NCBI GenBank assembly: GCA_034638255.1
Contig: JAWPGT010000043.1
Span: 124,001-188,000 of the forward strand
Source: Coprinus comatus
Taxonomy: Eukaryota; Basidiomycota; Agaricomycetes; Agaricales; Agaricaceae
DNA: 64,000 bases
Reading direction: 5' to 3'
Below are positions 33,873 through 46,500 of this stretch, one piece after another (position 1 is the first letter of the stretch; every line of letters begins with the position of its first letter). Both the position numbers and the translations under genes were made by a program. The notes beneath the pieces are model-generated. The model saw only the letters and a program-made list of their open reading frames with translations, was not told the origin of the DNA and searched no databases.

Positions 33873-36096
33873 ATGGCACTACCAACAAACGGCAGAGTTA
33901 TCATTGAAACAACAGTAGGAGAAATTGATATAGAACTATGGGGAAAGGTATGTACCATTCTTTCTATTGCCGTTCCTTTATATCTAAACTATTGTCGTTC
34001 CTGGTATAGGAAACACCTAAAACATGTCGAAACTTCCTGGCATTAGCAATGGAGGGTCTGTGAGTTTGTTTTTGAGTATACGTTCAACCACTTACGAAAT
34101 CATACCTTGTGTATCTAGGTTATTATGATAATGTTATATTTCACCGGTATGGTAACCAAATTCATTGACATGTTAGGAAGCAATGGCGATTCATGCTTAT
34201 TTTGAATGGCCGTGATTGTGTTTTATTTAGGGTTCTTCCAGGGTTCTTGGTTCAGACGGGAGATAAAACTGGTACTGGTGCTGGTGGTGAATCATTTTAT
34301 GGAGGTGAGTGCTTTATATCTTTGGGTATTACTTGTGTTTTGACTGGAATGATGCATGATAGAACCATTCGAAGATGAAATTCATCCACGTTTACGGTTC
34401 GCTCATAGAGGAATAGTTGCCATGGCTAATAAAGGAACGAAAAATTCGAATGATTCCCAGTTTATTATTACGTTGGGTGAGATTCATTCCTTCATTACTT
34501 AGTTGGTTTCAGTCTTTGATGTTGGAAATTGTGTTATGCTTTAGATCGGGCTGATGAACTACATGGGAAACATACATTATTTGGAAGAGTAATGGGTGAT
34601 ACAATTTACAGTGAGTAGTATATTCAACATTTTGGTTTTCGCTTGGTAAACATATGAACTCATATAGTATATTAGACGTTGTAAAGATTGGAGAAATGGG
34701 TATGTTTTAAATTATTATATGACGTTTGAATCCGTAATTTAAATTTCCACAGAAATCGACAAGAAAACAGAACGGCCAATATAGTGAGTCTGCGTTTGCA
34801 ATTTTAGGACCCTACGAATTATGGTTTATCTCCTGTTCAGCCCACCTAAGATTAAAACAATACGTATCATCGATAACCCATTCCCTGACATTGTTCCACG
34901 TATCACTGCCGCTGAAAGACGCGCTCAACAAAAGGCACGAGAACAATCACAACGTGAACGTGAGGAAATGGAACGACGGAAAGGTGCTAAGAAGTATGTC
35001 AATTATTTTGTGATCCATGGTATTCACCCCTCTTATCTCGTTGACTTTTGCACAAAGGAATACCAAGCTGTTAAGCTTCGGGATGGAAGAGGAAGAAACG
35101 CAGGAACCTGTAGTTTTTGAAAAGAAAGCGCTGTATAGGCCAGATCGTGTGTTCTTCCTCCTGTTCGAATATTCAAAATCCGAAAGTACTAATTTTCGTG
35201 ATGTTTAGTCATGGATACGGCTACGGAAACCACCATTCCTGATTTTGTTACAAATCCGGCTAGCGCTAAAGCACCTAAATCAGATAAAAAGAAAGAAGAG
35301 AAAGAGAAGGAAGAGGATTTAGAATCGAACGTATGTCAATATTTTAATTGAAATGACATTTTTGACCGAAGAGAATTTTAGGCAAAGAAGGATAAAAAGG
35401 ATCTTGATATTACTAAGATTCGTGAACAACATGCAAAAGAACTGTACGATGCCCAGTACGCTTACTTCTCATATTCAACACTCTCTTGTCACTTATTGAC
35501 TATTTTCTCTCCACTTTTTTCTTTCATACAGGAATTCTCGACGTAACGAAATCGAGAAAATGGAAGCTGAAATCCGAAAAATTGCGAAAAGAACAGCAGG
35601 TGAAGATAGTGATGATGAACGAAATAAGAAAAAATCAAAGAAATCATATCTTGAAGAGGAATTATCTAAATATGCGAAAAACAAAGGAATACATAGTAAA
35701 AAAGGAAAGGGGAAAGGGAGGAAAGATGAGAGTGATGTTCTCGCTGCACTTGATCTTTTTAGAGGAAAGTTGCATGATTCTATAATGATTGATAGATCCG
35801 AGGATAAAGATATTCCTTCTGTGGATGGAGAAGTTAATTTCAACGATGATGAGAAAGAGAAAGAGAAAGTTGTTGGGGGAAAGGAAGAAGGAATGGAAGT
35901 GGATGATGATATTGGATTTTTGAATCATGCGTTACATTTCCCGAAGGATAATACGGAAGAAGTGAATAAAGCGGAAAGGGATTATGAGGTTATTGATCCA
36001 AGACAAAGAGGTGCGAGGGCGAAGGAAGAAGAGAGAGAAAGGAGGAGGTTGGCAAACAAAGGGAAGGAAAAACATGGAGGAAGGTATAGAAGATAA
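33873..36096 (+). CDS. CWC27: Cyclophilin-type peptidyl-prolyl isomerase CWC27 (spliceosomal)
   Basis: Nuclear cyclophilin associated with the activated spliceosome. The first ATG (33873) opens GRVIIETTVGEIDIELWGK, followed over small exons by ETPKTCRNFLALAMEG, YYDNVIFHR, VLPGFLVQTGDKTGTG, ESFYGEPFEDEIHPRL, GIVAMANKGTKNSNDSQFII, DRADELHGKHTLFGRV and NVLDVVKIGEM. The active-site pattern FHR...F.VQTGD is intact, although the catalytic-loop glutamine/tryptophan region differs from PPIA: a glutamate takes the place of the tryptophan in the L-D-x-KHT-like motif (ELHGKHTLFG), typical of CWC27. After the isomerase domain comes ITAAERRAQQKAREQSQRER, then long charged coiled-coil stretches rich in K/E and DDDIGFLNHALHFPKD, ending EKHGGRYRR. 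About nine introns of 45-80 nt are inferred. The gene looks intact. Confidence 0.93.
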
Positions 36097-38250
36097 ACGA
36101 GGTAGTTGAGGGAGGGCTAGGTTTTGTCGATTAGGGGTGTTTCCGCTGGTGTTGTGTACTGGTACCCCATGCTGTGTATGACAATTCTGCTTGTTTGATT
36201 CTCTTTTGTCTTTTTTCCCGGTAGATCAACTACCAACATGTGCCTATTACGCTCGTACTACATGTGAGGTGTTTGTACATGAGGAGCCCGCGCATTCTTT
36301 ACCGATGGAGAAATCAGCCGACGAATCGACTGCAGAATAATCTCGGTTCCGATGTAACATATATCTGCATTTTTTAGATGACCTGGATTATTTATTATAC
36401 CTCATTTCAAGGGAAATGTTTAACATTTGAGATAGATAACATCAACAATCTCTATCCCGATGATGTTATGATATATTGATACTTGGACATTTAAGATGAA
36501 GTGTTATATAAGGTTTGAATTTGATCTCTTTCTTCTTGGAGCAGTGATATAAATAGATTATTATTTTTTCGGACATTTGACGTTGTAAAGAGAAGACGTT
36601 GGAATCTGGTTGGAATGGTGGTTTCAGATCTGTCAACTTGTGTATATGACCATAACTCTGGTGACACTCTACCATCGGACATGTGTTATATATAAAACGT
36701 GAACTATGCTGTACAGCATGCGTTTGTCAGTGTGGTACAATTAGTAGCTCAACGTTCAACGTTCAACCTCCGACGGCCTGACATGGCCGCAGTGTTTGAA
36801 GCTTGCAAGTTTTGACATATTCAATGAATATTGTCACAAAGTTTTCTTGGGGTTCTGTTAGAAATGGAAATGGAATAAAAGTTAGAAGTAGAGATTTTGA
36901 TGTCGAAGTTGCTCTGCTCAAGTTCGGAACTCGCTTGAGATGTATGACGTTCGATGATATTATTATACTCAGGGACTCGTGTCCGAGTCCAGTGAACCTG
37001 GGTCTCCTTTTATTATTAATTATGTTGAATATATCATATACAATACAGTTGAACGATCCTTTCTCATGGGGAACAATAGGGTTGAACGTTCAAAACACTT
37101 CAATGCGGTGTACCTCTCAACATGGTAACTATCAATCCGTAGAAATGAGATACTAATCCGACATGCCAGTACTATATTGTATATGAGTAAGATTAACTTG
37201 TGGTGTATTTAAGCGTTGTGTAGGCGAGAGAAGACACTCTCCTATCAACTGCGGCACAATTTCTACATAACCCACAACTAAATGCAGTGTGTCTTCCAAA
37301 AATATGAGTTCTAAAATTAGATGGAGTCGAGGTAGAAGCGTAAGGTCTTCCCCAGCCACCGATAGTACAGTCGGTAGCCATACTTCCGTTTCGGTTTCGA
37401 GAAACGTCCGGCATCCAGTTTACATTACTACTAAAAAAATGTACCTGATACAGTGATCTACGAGTAGCAAAACTCCTACACGTTTAATATCGAGGCTCAA
37501 GCTTCCAGGTGGGCTTATTGTTTATTATGGCATTGAAGATCAATGGGTAGGTGGGGTAGACTGCAGACTACTTGGAGCCGTTTAACCAGGTTTGGAAACA
37601 ACGTGGTTTCCGCATTCATTAGCCTCAGCCTCATTGCCCATCTTGAAAGGGACCCTTGCGAGTTTCGCCATTATACTTAGTACCATTCTTTCGCTGTGTG
37701 TACCTCGTGAAAGAGGAGTGCCGAAATTCCGAAAGCAACTGTTTAATATAGATAGAGATCACAATGTAGAAGGTGAGTTGTCCACGCAGAGTTGTAACGT
37801 TCAAGTGTGGGGAGGTAACTGTTATTTATGCTCCAGCGGACAGGTGGTCTGGGTCGGAGAAGAGACAGTAACGGAGAATATGACGTGGATAATTACAGTA
37901 CACAGTAATAGCCAGTGTATGCACACAACGGGAATAGTAAAAAAAGAGGGTCACCCGAGATTGAATCGGATTACCTTGTCACAAATTCGGAAAGAAAAAC
38001 ACAAGGGTGTTAGAAGAGCTGCGATGTAGCACTGCTTTCTATCTCAGGCATATATCTAGATAAGATTGGCTTCTACTTATATAAGTTGTGAAGCTAAAGG
38101 AGCGAACATCATCATCATCATACATAACAACCCCCAGACTCAAGGACATCGCCTCCCTACCAAATAGGGTAAAGCGTTCCCACGGAGATAACCGTTTGTT
38201 TGGGCAGCACAAATCATTCCATTCCCCCACCACCATCCCGCACCATAAAC
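36097..38250. other. 2.1-kb intergenic stretch, no confident gene
   Basis: Open stretches at 36803-37156 (+), 37193-37414 (-) and 37592-38029 (+, ending EKHKGVRRAAM) have no recognisable domains or dependable splice joins. A repeated AACGTTCAACGTTCAACC word lies near 36,750. I would not call a gene here. Confidence 0.4.
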
Positions 38251-39647
38251 ATGGCCAGCAAAGCCGCACAGAAACGCGTATGTCCACTCAACCATCACCC
38301 ACCTGCGATACTCACTATATCATGTCTACAGCTCAGCAAAGAGTATGTCGTTATGCAGAAGGAGCCTCCCCCATTTGTTTGGGCAGTGCCTGACGAGAAG
38401 AACATTCTGACCTGTAAGTCTTTTGCTTACTATGAACTTGCTGGCTTAGCCATAAACCGGCTCCTTGGACACGGAAACTCATGAGATATTGGTTGGTTCT
38501 GGTTAAATAGGGGATTATATTATCGTAAGTCCATCATGCAACCCCAAACTTCCGTTCTAGACTCGAATTTCCAACTAGCGCGGTCCACCGGATTCACCAT
38601 ATGCTGGAGGAGAATACCATGGACAACTTCTCTTTCCATCTGAATATCCTTTCAAACCACCCGGCATCAAGGTTAGCGATATTTTTTATGATTTGAAGAG
38701 ATTGGACCTCAGTCGACCACATTTGGACCTTTTGTTAGATGCTTACACCTTCTGGAAGATTTCAACCTGACAAGAAGATATGCTTTTCGATGTCGGATTT
38801 CCATCCCGGAACAGTAAGTAGTTCGTTATTCTTTCGTAATTGAATCGCATATATTTACATGTTATGATGATGCAGTGGAACCCTGCTTGGAGCGTCGCAA
38901 CGATGTAAGTTATTTGACCCTTAAACAAGCCCTCATACGCCAAGTTGTCGGCCAACGTGGCATATATACACGTCTAACGACCGGCCATGCGACTCTTCAT
39001 TTCGGGGGCTATATGTTGATTAAATGCTTGTTTACAGATTGACCGGGTTACTATCGTTCATGCTTTCAGATGAGATGACGACCGGAGGGCTGAATGCGTC
39101 TAGCCAGGTTAGGAGAGCATATGCTATTAGGAGTCATGACTGGAACTTGACCCAGCCCCGTTTCCGAGAGGCGTTCCCGGAGGTATGTCGTTAATAATAC
39201 ATGACCAATCTCCATTTGTTGGAGGGTTGTAACCCCGGCCATCAACACTTCTATCCATGGGTTTGTCGTATATGCTGATTGGATCTTCTGTTATTGTAGT
39301 ATTGTACCACGCAAGCACGCGATCTCCCTAATATGGCACAAAAGGAAATAGGCATGTCGACCTCTGCTGCTTCTCCTTCTCCTGTACCTGCCCCAATAGT
39401 GGAACAGGTAGCTGCTGATGCTGGTTTGGGGGATAACGTTAGGATGACTACCGCTGTTGCGCCTCCTTCGGGATTGTTAGTGGCTAGACCCACAGTACCT
39501 GTCCCAGCGTCTAACGATAAACCAGATGAGACGAGGAATGCTGTAGGATGGGCTGCATCGTGGAGTCAAGTTTTGTGGGAAAAGTGGCGATGGGGCGCAT
39601 TAATTGCACTCGCTGTGCTCGTTTCGCGACTGTCATCGACTACGTGA
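38251..39647 (+). CDS. UBC6: Ubiquitin-conjugating enzyme E2 UBC6 (tail-anchored, ER)
   Basis: E2 enzyme of ER-associated degradation. The first exon is short (MASKAAQKR, 38251-38277). Then come [40 protein letters not shown] and [15 protein letters not shown]. The catalytic exon reads [20 protein letters not shown]; the cysteine in KKIC is the active site and the missing HPN histidine is typical of the UBC6/UBE2J group. [24 protein letters not shown] and [17 protein letters not shown] follow. After a linker of about 90 residues rich in Pro, Ala and Val, a single hydrophobic segment ([14 protein letters not shown]) sits at the extreme C-terminus, as required for tail anchoring. Seven or so introns join in phase. 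Confidence 0.94.
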
Positions 39648-40002
39648 CCTGGCCGGTACATGATAAAACACTCTCATTTGGGTTGGTTTCTTCGGTTGGT
39701 TTTACGGACTTTGGGGTCTGCGCGTACGATATATGCGCGGAGGACGGAGATTTATGTGAACACGGGTGCAAATGAAAGTCAGCAGGACTTGCAGCTGTGT
39801 CCACCAAGCAAACTTATACGAATCTTAGGCGTTTGGTTTCTTTTTTCCTCGATATTTGTCAATTCTTGATTCACCCAGCTTTTGTTGTATATTACAATAC
39901 ATTCATTCTTCTCACCATTGTCTGGTTACCTTTTTCTTCTATGCATTGATGATAGTTGGTGCATCATACATAATTTAATACACGTAGCCTTTCATATATC
40001 AT
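39648..40002. other. Convergent 3' region of UBC6 and thymidylate kinase
   Basis: 355 bp of 3' flanking sequence, AT-rich toward the thymidylate kinase end. No additional gene. Confidence 0.45.
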
Positions 40003-40854
40003 TCAAAGTTTATCCTCCCATAGTCTTCGGATGTCCCCGTCTATACCACCCGTCAGAGGCTCTATTAAATCCCATAGTTCCTTCGCTACAACATCTCTTT
40101 CTCTACCTGCATCAACTACCACCCATCTATTTTCTCCATCTGCAGACATTTCTTTGCCAAGCCGTTGAAATACCTCTCGCACACGTTTCTGCATTTCTTC
40201 TTTCTCGTAACGTTCTTCACCATAGCCACCTCGTAGTTTAGCTTTCTCCGGCGTGATATCAAGAAAGATAGTAAGGTCTGGTGCGGGTAAAGATATATCC
40301 GGAGATCTACACCATGGGAGAGCATCTTGTGAAAGGAACGATGAGGAAAGTGAGGGTTTGGCTGTTGAAAATGCTATTCCAGAAAAAGCGTATCTGTCAC
40401 ATAGAATTATTGTACCGTTTTTGAGGTGGGATGTTATTGTTGGGCTATTTGAGAGTAAGAGTAAGAATAATGGACATTTTGGATATACGTACGCTAATTC
40501 CCAACGATTGGCAGAGAATAAGAGATGGATTGCGTGGTCATCTAATTCAGATTGCGAGCGGAGATATGAATCTATCATTTGACCTATTGTTGTTGTTCTA
40601 TCTAATTTCCCGAATTTTGTTTTAATCGTTATATGATTTTTTTTTACAATGTTAAAAATAAGATACAAGAATATAAATATATTAGGAAGGTGAGTTGTTA
40701 TTTTATTTTTTATTTGCTCACCAGGGAATTTGAGTAGTTGAACGGGAATATTAAGAGATTGAAGATGGGTATGGAGAAGTGAAGTTTGAGTTGTTTTTCC
40801 TGATCTGTCGAGTCCTTCGATTACGATGAAGGGAGCGCGTTTGGTGGATGTCAT
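40003..40854 (-). CDS. CDC8: Thymidylate kinase
   Basis: Phosphorylates dTMP to dTDP for DNA synthesis. The ATG at 40854 gives MTSTKRAPFIVIEGLDRSGKTT with the P-loop at residues 14-21. An in-frame ATG at 40929 would add 25 residues that the family does not have. Two introns are inferred: 40602-40721 (120 nt) and 40445-40492 (48 nt). Both are multiples of three, so the gene can be misread as one open frame with two inserts. After splicing, FPDRTTTIGQMIDSYLRSQ, HLLFSANRWELA and CDRYAFSGIAFS align with the family, followed by PDLTIFLDITPEKAKLRGGYG and ERYE (lid region). The product is 227 residues, compared with 216 in yeast. Intact. Confidence 0.95.
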   Translation of the reverse strand: MTSTKRAPFIVIEGLDRSGKTTQTSLLHTHLQSLNIPVQLLKFPGEQIKNKITTHLPNIFIFLYLIFNIVKKNHITIKTKFGKLDRTTTIGQMIDSYLRSQSELDDHAIHLLFSANRWELAYVYPKCPLFLLLLSNSPTITSHLKNGTIILCDRYAFSGIAFSTAKPSLSSSFLSQDALPWCRSPDISLPAPDLTIFLDITPEKAKLRGGYGEERYEKEEMQKRVREVFQRLGKEMSADGENRWVVVDAGRERDVVAKELWDLIEPLTGGIDGDIRRLWEDKL

Positions 40855-42153
40855 ATGGGGGAACTTTTGTTGAACGTTGAAACGTTGAATGTGTGTGTGT
40901 TTGGGAAGGTGAGAGTGGTCGGAAATCAAAAGGGATAAGATTAGATATTGTCTCAGGTTATGTTATTTTGTGACTTTGATTGTATTGTTTTTTTTTTCTT
41001 TCGGGAATTTGATCCCACAACTACAAAGATAACCGTACGTTGTGACGTACAACTGGTCCTGATACAAATTAGATATCTAGTACACCCGAAACAGAAGGAC
41101 TGTTCTTGTTCAGGAGAATCGTTTGCTAATCTTGGGATAGCCAAAATCATGTTACTTTTTTTTCGAACTCTCCTAAATGCGGTACATATGCCGCCGAGAA
41201 TCGTGAGTATTACATCAAATAGACTTATGGAGTAGAGTAAATGCTGGGCTCTCATCAAAGGTGTAGCTACTATATGGCGTGACTACGATCTTCACAGGTC
41301 ACTAATGTCTTGGGATAATCTTAGAATCCAACAGCCCGGTTATCACTAGTAGTTGTTGCACTGATTGAAAGAGTACTACATAGCATGCAGGTGTGCTATT
41401 ACTGAGTTGTTTGCCTACTAGTATTGGATCTTTGGAGAGGTAGATACCGGCTATTCATGTCAAGAGACCGCAGTTCCCTTCTGGTGTACTGACCCGGCGA
41501 CTTGGCTATCCCTTTTGGACCACAACGGTTGCGAAGGTCTGTACTCATCAAACTCAATTTATGTGGTCTCGACAAAAAGTTCGGATTAGTATTATATCAG
41601 AATAACCTTCCAACTTCAATACTATACAACTCATACTGTTGCAGTGCAGTAGTGAACCAACGCCCTTCACTCCTAATCTTCTACTACTTTTTCCAATCCA
41701 CTTTAGTAACACTAGGCAATCTCTATCTGCGGTTTCATTAAGTAGCCTTGTATCATTCCCATCAATTTTATACCCGGTCAAGTTCATAAACTTCATGTTC
41801 ATCCTCGACATGAGTTGTTGCACTACTGGAATCACTGAAATTCCAATTGGCGTTATCATCAAAACGTAACGTGGTTAGTTGTCTCCCAACTGAACTTTTT
41901 GCAAATTCACAATCCACTTTACGCAAATTTAAAATCAAACGGACGCCCTAGATATCCCAAATTTATAAAAATAAATAAATAAAAACTTCAGTTAGGAGTG
42001 ATGTTGTAGTAGTGATTATGTTAGATAACGCACGCAGAAGTAGTATACGAGTGTGCGCCACCTAGTAATAGTAGATGTCCAATCAGATTAGAAATTTGAG
42101 TATAACGGAAAGATAATTATAAATGTGACCAACGTTGCTAGCTGCACGCCCTG
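40855..42153. other. Intergenic, edge of the transposon-rich island
   Basis: The first 100 bp is the thymidylate kinase promoter. The rest holds only short open stretches without motifs and becomes AT-rich toward 42,000. Confidence 0.4.
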
Positions 42154-43506
42154 CATCAGGATTTCGTGCATTTCCTTGAAGGTACTTGTGCTTCCTTGGA
42201 GGTGGTTTCAAGGAAGTACAAGTAGCTTCAAGTAAGTTTTGGGGAAATCTGGAATTCTCCTTGGAGCAACTTGAAGAGCTGCTCCAAGCTCAATAAGTAG
42301 GTCCCTCTACCTTGAGGAAGCATGAAAATACTTGGGGACTGCTTGAAAATACTTGAGGACTACTTGGGAACACATTTAGCAGCTTGGAAATAGTATAATA
42401 TTATAATATAATATAATTTTAATCATTTTTTCGAGAGGAGTAGAGTTTAAAAAAGTGTATTGTGACTCTAATCTAATACAAATGTAATGATATAACAGCT
42501 AAACTACCAATAAACGTGAGGCAACTGTAGAACAATATTATTAATAAAGTTATAAATCAAAAAAAATCAACTTACATTATAAAGATATCATCGCAGTGTG
42601 CCGAGTTCTTTACCAAATTGTACGAGGCTGGTAGCATTGGAAAGCAGTGATTTGTGGCATTCTGTAGAGCCTAAAAGCGCGTCAGAACGCGAAGAAATGG
42701 ATATGTTAAAGGAGAATATGTAGGAATAGTATAAAAAAAATAGAAAACACACCTTTAACCAATGAATACTCCCCCGTTTTGCGCCATTCTACCCTCTATT
42801 CATTCGCCTCTTCAATGCGGTTCTAACGAGCCTAAAAACGTCGCATATGACGCGAAATTGAGGTTGTTAGTAGTCTTGACCTCTGGTGGTTGTAGAGGGA
42901 GGAGTGTGATAGGGTGGATGTTGAATGTGTTGTGGCTGAGGGGAGGGGTGGGCCAGGCTATAGAAGTCAGGAGTTGAGTAGCAAGGTGACAGGTGTGGGG
43001 TTGAGCATTTCGTCAAGGGGAATGGAAAGAAATGGGGAGAGGCAGTAACATGGTGTGATGTGTCCATGTTCCCACTGTCACATGATCACCCATTTTCAAA
43101 ATTTCATCAAGTCCAAAATGCAGAATGTTCCTTAAGGGTGTCACACTTTCAATTCTTGGCTTCTAGGCACGTTCTTAGGCTCTACAGAACCGCACTTACG
43201 ATACCTATCTAATGGTACTAGTTATATAGCTCTATGTGGTGTATTGGTTGCGCAATAATGCATTTATTGATTTCTCTACTATAATACTGCCTAAGAATAA
43301 GAATTCTCAGAATATATTTGGTTGGCCCTTGAGAGAACTTAAAGTTCCTTGTAGAAGATATTTTACTTGAAGCCACTTTGTGCTCCTTGGAGAAATTTTC
43401 ACCAAGGTATCATAAGGTACCCACAAGGATATTAAGGAGCATAAGCTGACTTAAGCCCTAAAAGGAGCAGTAAGTAGCCTGAAAAAAAGTGTGTGAAATC
43501 CTGATG
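42154..43506. mobile_element. CATCAG-ended terminal-inverted-repeat element (1.35 kb, non-autonomous)
   Basis: A 12-bp inverted repeat, CATCAGGATTTC at 42154-42165 and GAAATCCTGATG at 43495-43506, brackets the element. Just inside each end are subterminal repeats built on CTTGAAG/CTTGG/ACTTGAGG words (about 42,170-42,370 on the left and 43,330-43,460 on the right), the architecture of CACTA-like elements. There is no coding sequence. A nested inverted pair (TTCTGTAGAGCCTAA, 42660-42674 and 43174-43188) with a third direct relative near 42,821 lies inside. The same CATCAG start and CTTGA-type subterminal repeats occur at the ends of the Plavaka-containing unit further right. The target-site duplication is unclear. 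Confidence 0.55.
42660..43188. repeat. Inverted/direct motif GAGCCTAAAARCG, three copies
   Basis: TTCTGTAGAGCCTAA occurs at 42660-42674 and, inverted, at 43174-43188. A relative, TTCTAACGAGCCTAA, lies at about 42,822. The right and middle copies also share GCGGTTCT on the outer side. It may mark a smaller element nested inside the CATCAG element. Confidence 0.5.
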
Positions 43507-46500
43507 TGGAAAGCAAGACCTAGTGGCTTGTAGAAACCAACTAAGGTCATAAGCAATGTTGCAACTATAATTCTCTATTAATACCAGCACTACACTGGTA
43601 GTCTCCCTAATAAGATTGACTTACTGAAAAGACTTTAGTAAAAAGTGAATAACCTGTCGTAAGTTTGAGCTTGCAGAATAGAATATTTTTAACTACTCAT
43701 GGTATTGTGTACATTGTACCATCACGATAATAAACATACAGTAAAGGAGTTATTTTCTTCATTCGAGTTAATCTAGAGCGCAGTTGCTCTGAATATCCTT
43801 CAATATAATCTATTCTGTGAAGAGCTGGATAAAAATGAAGAAGGACAAGGATAAGATGTGAAGCTGTTTGAAATTCAAGGTTTAAAAAAAATTAATCCAT
43901 AAATTCTGTTCGACAAATGATCACCACCTACTAGCATTAAAAATGCTAATGATCCTATCACAGGCATGATTTAAATGTGCAGTAAGTAGTCATTACTTCA
44001 GTTAATAGTTTGCCAACGTACATGGGAATGGAATTGATATAGACATAGAGTTTCAATGGCACAAAGGACTCAGGAAGTATTAGAACACACCCTGGGATAG
44101 GTGTATCCCAATGTGGCTGTTCTAGAAACTTGAAGTTGGGAATGGCATGGAAAATAACAACAGCTATGTTAAGCTAAGACACATGTCAATGAGGGGAAGT
44201 TAGAAAACCATTTTTAAATCAAGTAGTATGTTGTGTGAGGCACTTACAAGGACTTCAACTGTTTTTCTTGGTTTTAAATGATCATATATAGTTAAATCAT
44301 GTATTAAACTGACATACAAATGGTTGTAGCCAGTAGAAATAACTTCACTAGAAATTTTACAAATGTCAGTGGCCCATTATAAGATTAGTATGGACATCCC
44401 ACTTAAGTAACATAAACACACCAATTTTGTTATCTTGGTAAAGTGCCCACAGATGTAGATAGATCAGAACTTGCATTGAAACAGCCTAGAACAATGTATT
44501 GAAAAGCCTGAGTCAACAAGTTTAATGCTTGTATGAATGGTTAATGTGGCATTGACATACAATGCAACAAATAAATTCCTGATCTTGCATCTTCATTCAG
44601 AGTTGGCATTAAGGTAGTTAGATATCTCTAGAGTAGAGAAATGATTGCCCTTCCTTACATCTATCAATAAGAAGTGAAGCCAATCTCGTCACACACAAAA
44701 AGCAAGGTGGCGGTATGTACTGATGCTTGTATATTAGTTTGTGTTCCATCTGCAAATTCAAAAACTCAGAAACAATGTAAATCTTCAGTAAACATTTGTA
44801 ATACTCGCAGTAAAAAGCCATCCTATATTACAGCCAATTGAGGATTTCATGGAATGGGAAAAGTGGGACTGTAAAAGACATATGATGGCCCAAACAAAGC
44901 AAGAACTTGGAGGCATATAAAAGTCACTTGGAATGTAGACCAGCTCCTGCTAAAATGAATATATGAGCTTCAATGACACTTGGATGGTGAGTTCCGCAAC
45001 CTACTTGTGAATATATTTGACCTTTTCCCATTCGAGACATCAGAATTCTCCCATTTACTAGGAGGCTCGTTTGAAGACTTGATGATTGTTAAATCTCACC
45101 TGTTCTGGCAGCAGCAAAATACTGTCATAAATCATGAACATGATTTGTGATACTGAAAATACTTCAAGCTCAGCCTGTTTAGTACCAGAAGCTGCAGTCA
45201 CTCTTACTCACTGTTATGACCACGAACTGTTAAGCTGAATACTCCTAGAACTTAAACGCTAGAGTGCAGTCATGTAGGAATGTGTGTTCAATAAACACTC
45301 TGCTGCAATCTCAAGGCCTTTCAACCTAGTGACCAAGAGGTATGGAGACAGAGATGTATAAGGGATACAACAGAAGAGATTAAAGCTTAAGGCTTTAATC
45401 ATCTAATACATCAAGTATTTATACTATTCTAGGGATGTACCTAATAATAGCTACTAACTAATTATATCCTTACTACTCGTCATCACTTTATAATCTACTC
45501 CATATACAATGCTAGAACTGTCAACAGGAGTAGGTAAGACATTGGGGTCGGGGACTATTTACTCCATACACAATGAAAAATTAGTCAACAGGAGTAAAAT
45601 GATGAAACTGATAAGTAATACTGGAGCCAGAGAAATGTAACCTTCTAAATATAAACGGAAACTTATACTTAGTTCGACGTTAGGTCATAGTGGTGTCTTG
45701 TAGACCACAGTGGGGCTTGGAGTCCCTTCATCATATGATGTCATCCATGACAGAGTTGTCTTGGGGAATAAGCTCAGGGAAGATGGCGAACAGATCTTCT
45801 TCCATAGTAGTGGTGTGGGCCAGTGGATTGGGTGGGCTCGTAACACTCACCACATTGATAATTTCTTGTTTTGGCCCCTACTTCTACTAACATTGAACTC
45901 ATTTTGACTAAAGGGAGAGAGTATAGCAGTAATTTCAAACGGCAACGATTACTGGTTTACTATATATATTGTCTGTGTAGATATTTTTATCCACTTCAAG
46001 AGGGAGGTACATAATTAACAGTATCACATAGATTTAGCTACCAATGAAGTTGATAGCGATGACCTTGGAGCAATTACAAGAAGGCTCATACTAACATGAG
46101 CTAATAGCTAACATGGGCTAGTAGCTAACATGATGGTAAATTCGAAACAGAAGTAGCATAGGCTCAACGCCAAGCCTATGGCACTCTACTCAAATAACCA
46201 TGGTGTTAGAAAGCTAGTATTTTCAATCAATGTGATTAGATTTGAAACAATGCCAGTGAAGAAACAGAACAACAATAATGTATTCATTTTTTCTTTTAGT
46301 ACAATTTGCCAGTTTGGTGTAAGTAACTCTAGTGGAGACAAATCAAGAGAAAGCATCATGTACATTGTAAAAATAGTTAAATACCAAGGAGCTTTTCTAC
46401 CATCTTGGAAATGGAAGTTGGAATATACTAAACTATAGATAGATGAGTATGTCATGAGCTTCTCTTTGTATTCCTTGTTAAGTTGTTCCTGGAATCAGAG

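Noticed and set aside
36803..37156. 117-codon plus-strand frame
   Set aside because: No recognisable domain or splice partners; insufficient to call a gene.
37592..38029. 145-codon plus-strand frame with a lysine-rich end
   Set aside because: Opens with a non-ATG codon, no domain; UBC6 promoter lies here.
40003..40929. Single-exon 308-residue version of thymidylate kinase
   Set aside because: Contains two unaligned inserts that are GT-AG introns of 120 and 48 nt, and an N-terminal extension absent from the family.
42762..42977. Possible coding sequence inside the CATCAG element
   Set aside because: Coincides with repeated motifs and has no domain; treated as non-coding.
45213..45600. Possible solo LTR starting TGTTATGACC
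   Set aside because: No matching terminus, duplication or second copy could be identified in the window.
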